Source: Myxococcales bacterium (GTDB lineage: Bacteria > Myxococcota > Bradymonadia > REDH01). From it: a DNA stretch of 6,012 nt. The number at the start of each line of letters is the position of its first letter. The first letter of the stretch is position 1. The position numbers and the translations under genes were made by a program. Under the pieces are notes generated by a model. It was not told the origin of the DNA and searched no databases. It worked only from the letters and a program-made list of their open reading frames with translations. Where the stretch lies: NCBI GenBank assembly GCA_018970625.1, contig JAGWVZ010000242.1, positions 1 to 6,012 on the forward strand. The letters run 5' to 3'. This document shows positions 3,182 to 6,012 of this stretch, piece after piece.

Positions 3182-6012
3182 CGACAATCCCTGTGGCTCC
3201 ACTGTTCGAGCAGCCCGCCGCAGCCGCGCCGCCGGTTCCAGCGGTGCCAGTGTTCAACGTTGAGCGTGTAAGGGTCACGGCAGCTCCGTTGATGCCCCAG
3301 ATGCCGACCGACGGACCACCGCCGCCGCCGCCACCGCAGCCGCCAGTACCACCGGCACCACCGTTGCCGCCACGACCGCCGTTGCCCTCGGTATTACCGC
3401 CGCGCGTCTGGCCATTGCCGCCGTTACCACCAACACCTCCCGTACCGCCGCTTCCACCTGCACCACCGTTTCCTCCGCGGCCGCTGGTGATTACCACACT
3501 GGTAAACACTGGGCTCGCGTTCGAGACCAGCACCGCGATGGATGCACCACCGCCCGTGCCGCCCGTGCCGCCCGTGCCACCACCACCACCGCCGCCGCCG
3601 CCGCCGCCACCTCGGCCGGTGCCGCAGAATGTGCAAATGCCCAGTACCGTGCAGTCCTCACCGCCACCACCGCCGCCACCACCACCGCCGCCGCCGGTGC
3701 CGCCCGTGTTTCCACCGCCACCCGACGATGCGGTCCACACCAGCGATGCGAAAGAACCCGTACCGTTGCCACTACCGCCAACACCGCCGTTGGGTCCTTG
3801 ACCACCATTTCCACCGGGACGGCCGTCGGTCGGATCACCATCGCCACAACCAGTATCAATACCTCCTGCGCCACCGCCGCCGCCGGTCCCATCGTTCGCT
3901 GCACCGTTGCCGCCCGTGTCGCCGTTTGCCTGCCGATTGCCATTACCGCCTCGGCCGCCACCCGGACCGCCGCCGCTACCGCCCGTCGAACCAGAACCGT
4001 TCGAACCAATGTTACCGTTGGCGCCGACCGTCCCGGCTGCACCTGCGGTACCGTTGCCACCATTGCCCGCCAGCACCCGGCTGTTGCTCATCTGAAAACG
4101 GTTGCTTCCGCCACTGATGACGATGGTCGCCGTATACTCGCTGGTACCTGTCTGGTTGGCGGTCCGAATATCCATCGTATCCACCACCGTGACTGCGGTC
4201 AGGTTGGTGGCGGTCAGCGCAGAAACACCATTGGAGGTCAACACCGGAAGGGTACTGCTCCGACCCGTAAAGGTCGATGTGTAGCCGCCGTAGATGCCAA
4301 TACCGCTTGGCAGCGCGATCGCATTCGACTCCGTGTAGGAACCCACCGCTACCAGCACCTGTTGTCGCCCGGTGGTCGACGCAAGCGTCACAGCTGAAGC
4401 GATGCTTCCGGTCGGCGACGTCGGGGTCAGACCACTGCCCCCGGCTCCCGGCGCTACAAACACAGCGTTGGCCACTTCGCCATCGACGCCATCGCAGTTA
4501 CTGTCCTCGTAACCGCTGTCAGGCGAGTCGTTCAAACTGACCAGGGTACAGGCATACTCGCACCCGTTCGCCGTGTTCCCGTCCAGATTCACAAACCCGG
4601 GCGAGCACGCGCCAAACTGGCAGCTACCCGAGCTACACACCTCGCTCGCGCCTGCAAAATTACATACCGACCCACAGCCGCCACAGTTAGAGAGGCTCGA
4701 CTGCGTGTTCACTTCGCAGCCGTTCGCCGGGTTGCCGTCACAGTCCGTAAATCCCGTCGCGCAGAACACGATTTCACACGATCCGTCGCTGCAGGTCGAG
4801 TTCGCGTTCGCCAGCGTACAGGCGTTTCCGCATCGCCCGCAGTTACTCTCGTCATCTGCCAGCGTCACTTCGCAACCATCGGACGTGTTGGCGTTGCAGT
4901 CGGCACGACCCGCGCTGCAACCGGAGAAGGCGCATGAGAGCCCGTCACAGATTCCAACGCCCCCCGAAACAGAGCAGGTGACACCACAGCCTCCACAGTT
5001 GGTCGGATTGTTGCGAATGAGCGTCTCGCAACCGTTCACCGGGTTGCCGTCGCAATCCAGATAATCCGGCGCACACTCCGCCAATAGACAGAAGCCGGTG
5101 TTGCACACTTCACTTGCGTTCGGGCGGTCGCACACCTGACCGCAGCGACCACAGTTGCCCAACGAGCTGAACAGATCCGCCTCACAGCCGTTCGCCAGAT
5201 TCGCATCGCAGTCATCATAGCCCGGGCGGCAACCGAAATACTCGCACGACCCCGTGATGCATGCGCTGTTTGCGTTCGCAAATACACAGGTGTCGCCACA
5301 TGATCCGCAGTGGTTGGCCGATGTCAGCAGGTTCACCTCACAGCCGTTCGCTGCCACCGTGTCACAATTACCGAAATTCTCGTCGCAGGCACCAATCCGG
5401 CAATCGCCAGCCACGCAGAGGTCTTCGGCGTTATCGAACACGCATTGTCGAGCACATGAACCGCAGTTGGCCTCATCGCTGTTCAGGTTGACCTCGCAAC
5501 CGTTCGACGCGTCGCCATCACAGTCGTCATAACCAGCGTCGCAGGCCGCGATCAGGCATCCCCCCTCGGTGCAGACGGACTCGGCATTCGGGAGGTCGCA
5601 AGCAGCTCCACAGCCGCCGCAGTGAGCCAGACTCGACAGGGTGTCCACCTCGCAACCGTCCTCGTACAGGTTGTTGCAGTCCGCCAGCGGCGCTGTGCAC
5701 GTCCCCACATCACATACCCCACCCACACAGACCGGAGTGCCACCCGCAACACTGCAAGCGTTCCCACACTCTCCGCAGTTCGCGGCATCGGACAGCAGGT
5801 CTGCGCCTTCGTCCACATCACCGTCGCAGTCATCATCGATGCCGTTGCAGATGTCGATGCCACTCGTGTCTGCGTTGATCACACAGGCGTATTCGCACCC
5901 ATCCGCGTACGACAGGTTGATGTCGTAGTATCCCGCATCACAACTGAGAATCGAACAGGCCGAATCCTTGCATTCCGACGCGGCGTTTGCGGCGGTACAA
6001 TTGTTTCCACAC
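3162..6012 (-). CDS. Secreted Cys-rich repeat protein with Gly-rich beta-helix C-terminus (5' end outside window)
   Basis: The frame is open from the window edge (first full codon 6011-6009) to TGA at 3164-3162, giving 949 residues without the true start. A GTG at 5882-5880 lies inside a conserved repeat and is not the start. Order, in residues of this fragment: 1-78 end of a Cys repeat with CEYAC and an acidic ICNGIDDDCDGDVDE insert; 79-494 eight 52-residue repeats with mostly eight Cys each; about 495-515 acidic DSNCDGVDGE connector; from about 516 a segment beginning AVFVAPGAGGSG and containing IALPSGIGIYGGY, typical of DUF1565-like parallel beta-helix proteins; about 649-928 a Gly-rich region broken by strand-forming segments such as ASIAVLVSNASPVFTSVVIT; then a short tail ending AARQGI. 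No transmembrane, PEP-CTERM or MYXO-CTERM sorting tail is visible, so anchoring probably lies in the unseen N-terminus, as in the downstream paralogue. The likely role is an extracellular structural or adhesive protein; the ligand is unknown. Any promoter lies outside the window. Confidence 0.93.
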   Translation of the reverse strand, partial: CGNNCTAANAASECKDSACSILSCDAGYYDINLSYADGCEYACVINADTSGIDICNGIDDDCDGDVDEGADLLSDAANCGECGNACSVAGGTPVCVGGVCDVGTCTAPLADCNNLYEDGCEVDTLSSLAHCGGCGAACDLPNAESVCTEGGCLIAACDAGYDDCDGDASNGCEVNLNSDEANCGSCARQCVFDNAEDLCVAGDCRIGACDENFGNCDTVAANGCEVNLLTSANHCGSCGDTCVFANANSACITGSCEYFGCRPGYDDCDANLANGCEADLFSSLGNCGRCGQVCDRPNASEVCNTGFCLLAECAPDYLDCDGNPVNGCETLIRNNPTNCGGCGVTCSVSGGVGICDGLSCAFSGCSAGRADCNANTSDGCEVTLADDESNCGRCGNACTLANANSTCSDGSCEIVFCATGFTDCDGNPANGCEVNTQSSLSNCGGCGSVCNFAGASEVCSSGSCQFGACSPGFVNLDGNTANGCEYACTLVSLNDSPDSGYEDSNCDGVDGEVANAVFVAPGAGGSGLTPTSPTGSIASAVTLASTTGRQQVLVAVGSYTESNAIALPSGIGIYGGYTSTFTGRSSTLPVLTSNGVSALTATNLTAVTVVDTMDIRTANQTGTSEYTATIVISGGSNRFQMSNSRVLAGNGGNGTAGAAGTVGANGNIGSNGSGSTGGSGGGPGGGRGGNGNRQANGDTGGNGAANDGTGGGGGAGGIDTGCGDGDPTDGRPGGNGGQGPNGGVGGSGNGTGSFASLVWTASSGGGGNTGGTGGGGGGGGGGGGEDCTVLGICTFCGTGRGGGGGGGGGGGGTGGTGGTGGGASIAVLVSNASPVFTSVVITSGRGGNGGAGGSGGTGGVGGNGGNGQTRGGNTEGNGGRGGNGGAGGTGGCGGGGGGGPSVGIWGINGAAVTLTRSTLNTGTAGTGGAAAAGCSNSGATGIVAARQGI
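3228..4067 (-). repeat. Gly-rich low-complexity region with interspersed beta-strand segments
   Basis: About 280 residues, mostly Gly with Asn, Thr, Ser and Ala (GGNGG, GGTGG), including two runs of exactly twelve Gly at 3695-3660 and 3611-3576. The Gly blocks are interrupted by hydrophobic segments: GSFASLVWTASS, then ASIAVLVSNASPVFTSVVIT, then PSVGIWGINGAAVTLTRSTL. These read like successive helix coils with Gly-rich loops inserted between them. GGT and GGC codons occur in blocks, a sign of triplet slippage. Confidence 0.85.
4068..4466 (-). other. Predicted parallel beta-helix segment (DUF1565-like)
   Basis: The segment starts AVFVAPGAGGSG and contains SPTGSIASAVTLA, QQVLVAVGSYTES and IALPSGIGIYGGY. 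This is the familiar 'VFV.P.GSG....P..SI..A...A.....V.V..G.Y.E.V.LP.G..IYGGY' pattern of DUF1565/pectate-lyase-like beta-helices. No catalytic residues of polysaccharide lyases are apparent, so a structural role is more likely than an enzymatic one. Confidence 0.7.
4467..4529 (-). other. Acidic connector (DSNCDGVDGE) between repeats and beta-helix
   Basis: Residues after the last repeat read SPDSGYEDSNCDGVDGEVAN. The D-x-N-x-D-G arrangement resembles a calcium-binding loop. In myxobacterial-type relatives a 'D.NCDGIDG' stretch commonly precedes the beta-helix, as I recall. It carries a single Cys, unlike the two in the unit-0 inserts. Confidence 0.65.
4530..5777 (-). repeat. Array of eight 156-bp (52-residue) Cys repeats
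   Basis: Units begin at plus-strand positions 5777, 5621, 5465, 5309, 5153, 4997, 4841 and 4685, reading downward. Seven keep the full eight-Cys pattern. The eighth has NLDG instead of DCDG and CEYAC instead of CE, and so forms the C-terminal cap leading into the connector. Unit 3 starts CGSCA, not CGxCG, exactly as unit 3 of the downstream gene does. Confidence 0.92.
5778..6011 (-). repeat. Variant Cys repeat with CEYAC and acidic insert (unit 0, upstream gene; start outside window)
   Basis: Fragment residues 1-78 begin inside a repeat (CGNNC). They show GYYDIN in place of the usual DCDG, then DGCEYAC, then the acidic ICNGIDDDCDGDVDEG before the first regular unit. This matches unit 0 of the downstream gene in order and wording, so the part before the window probably resembles the downstream gene's head. 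Confidence 0.85.

Noticed and set aside
2695..3801. Plus-strand 368-codon Pro-rich open frame
   Set aside because: It is the complement of the Gly-rich coding region (GGN read backwards gives Pro) and crosses the spacer and the start of the downstream gene. It has no plausible ribosome binding site, and the minus-strand frames have clear domains.
5880..5882. GTG as start of the upstream gene
   Set aside because: The frame stays open for 43 more codons to the window edge, and those codons encode a conserved repeat end (GYYDIN, CEYAC) matching the paralogue.

Overview
The window holds two long genes, both on the minus strand and both cut by a window edge. They encode secreted, extremely cysteine-rich modular proteins. 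The upstream gene (3162 to beyond 6012) has its 3' end here. The downstream gene (start at 3053, running past position 1) has its 5' end here. A 108-base spacer separates them. I see no RNA gene, insertion sequence, CRISPR array or plus-strand gene.

The DNA is GC-rich. The proteins combine a lipoprotein signal, an Asp-rich linker, a MopE-like acidic Asp/Cys motif, arrays of a 52-residue eight-cysteine 'NGCE' repeat, and a Gly-rich parallel beta-helix. From general knowledge this combination is typical of Myxococcota and relatives (Polyangia, Bradymonadales-type deltaproteobacteria). That placement is an inference; no taxonomic marker is present.

Layout from high to low coordinate, which is the direction of transcription. 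6012-5778: end of a cysteine repeat carrying an acidic DDDCDG insert. 5777-4530: eight 52-residue repeats. 4529-4467: acidic DSNCDG connector. 4466-4068: first coils of a predicted beta-helix. 4067-3228: Gly-rich loops alternating with short beta-strand segments. 3227-3162: C-terminal tail and stop. 3161-3054: spacer with inverted repeats, a UUCG hairpin and a ribosome binding site. 3053-2985: lipoprotein signal peptide of the second gene. 2984-2172: Cys-rich head, Asp-rich linker and MopE-like motif. 2171-1929: repeat with an acidic insert. 1928-57: twelve further 52-residue repeats. 56-1: start of a thirteenth.

The two genes are tandem paralogues. Their repeat arrays match unit by unit, with unit-specific signatures, for at least the first five units. 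The downstream gene also shows a higher-order period of three units (468 bp), pointing to later internal expansion. The likely role is a surface-anchored, disulfide-stiffened stalk carrying a beta-helix/Gly-rich head, but no ligand or biochemical activity can be read from the sequence.
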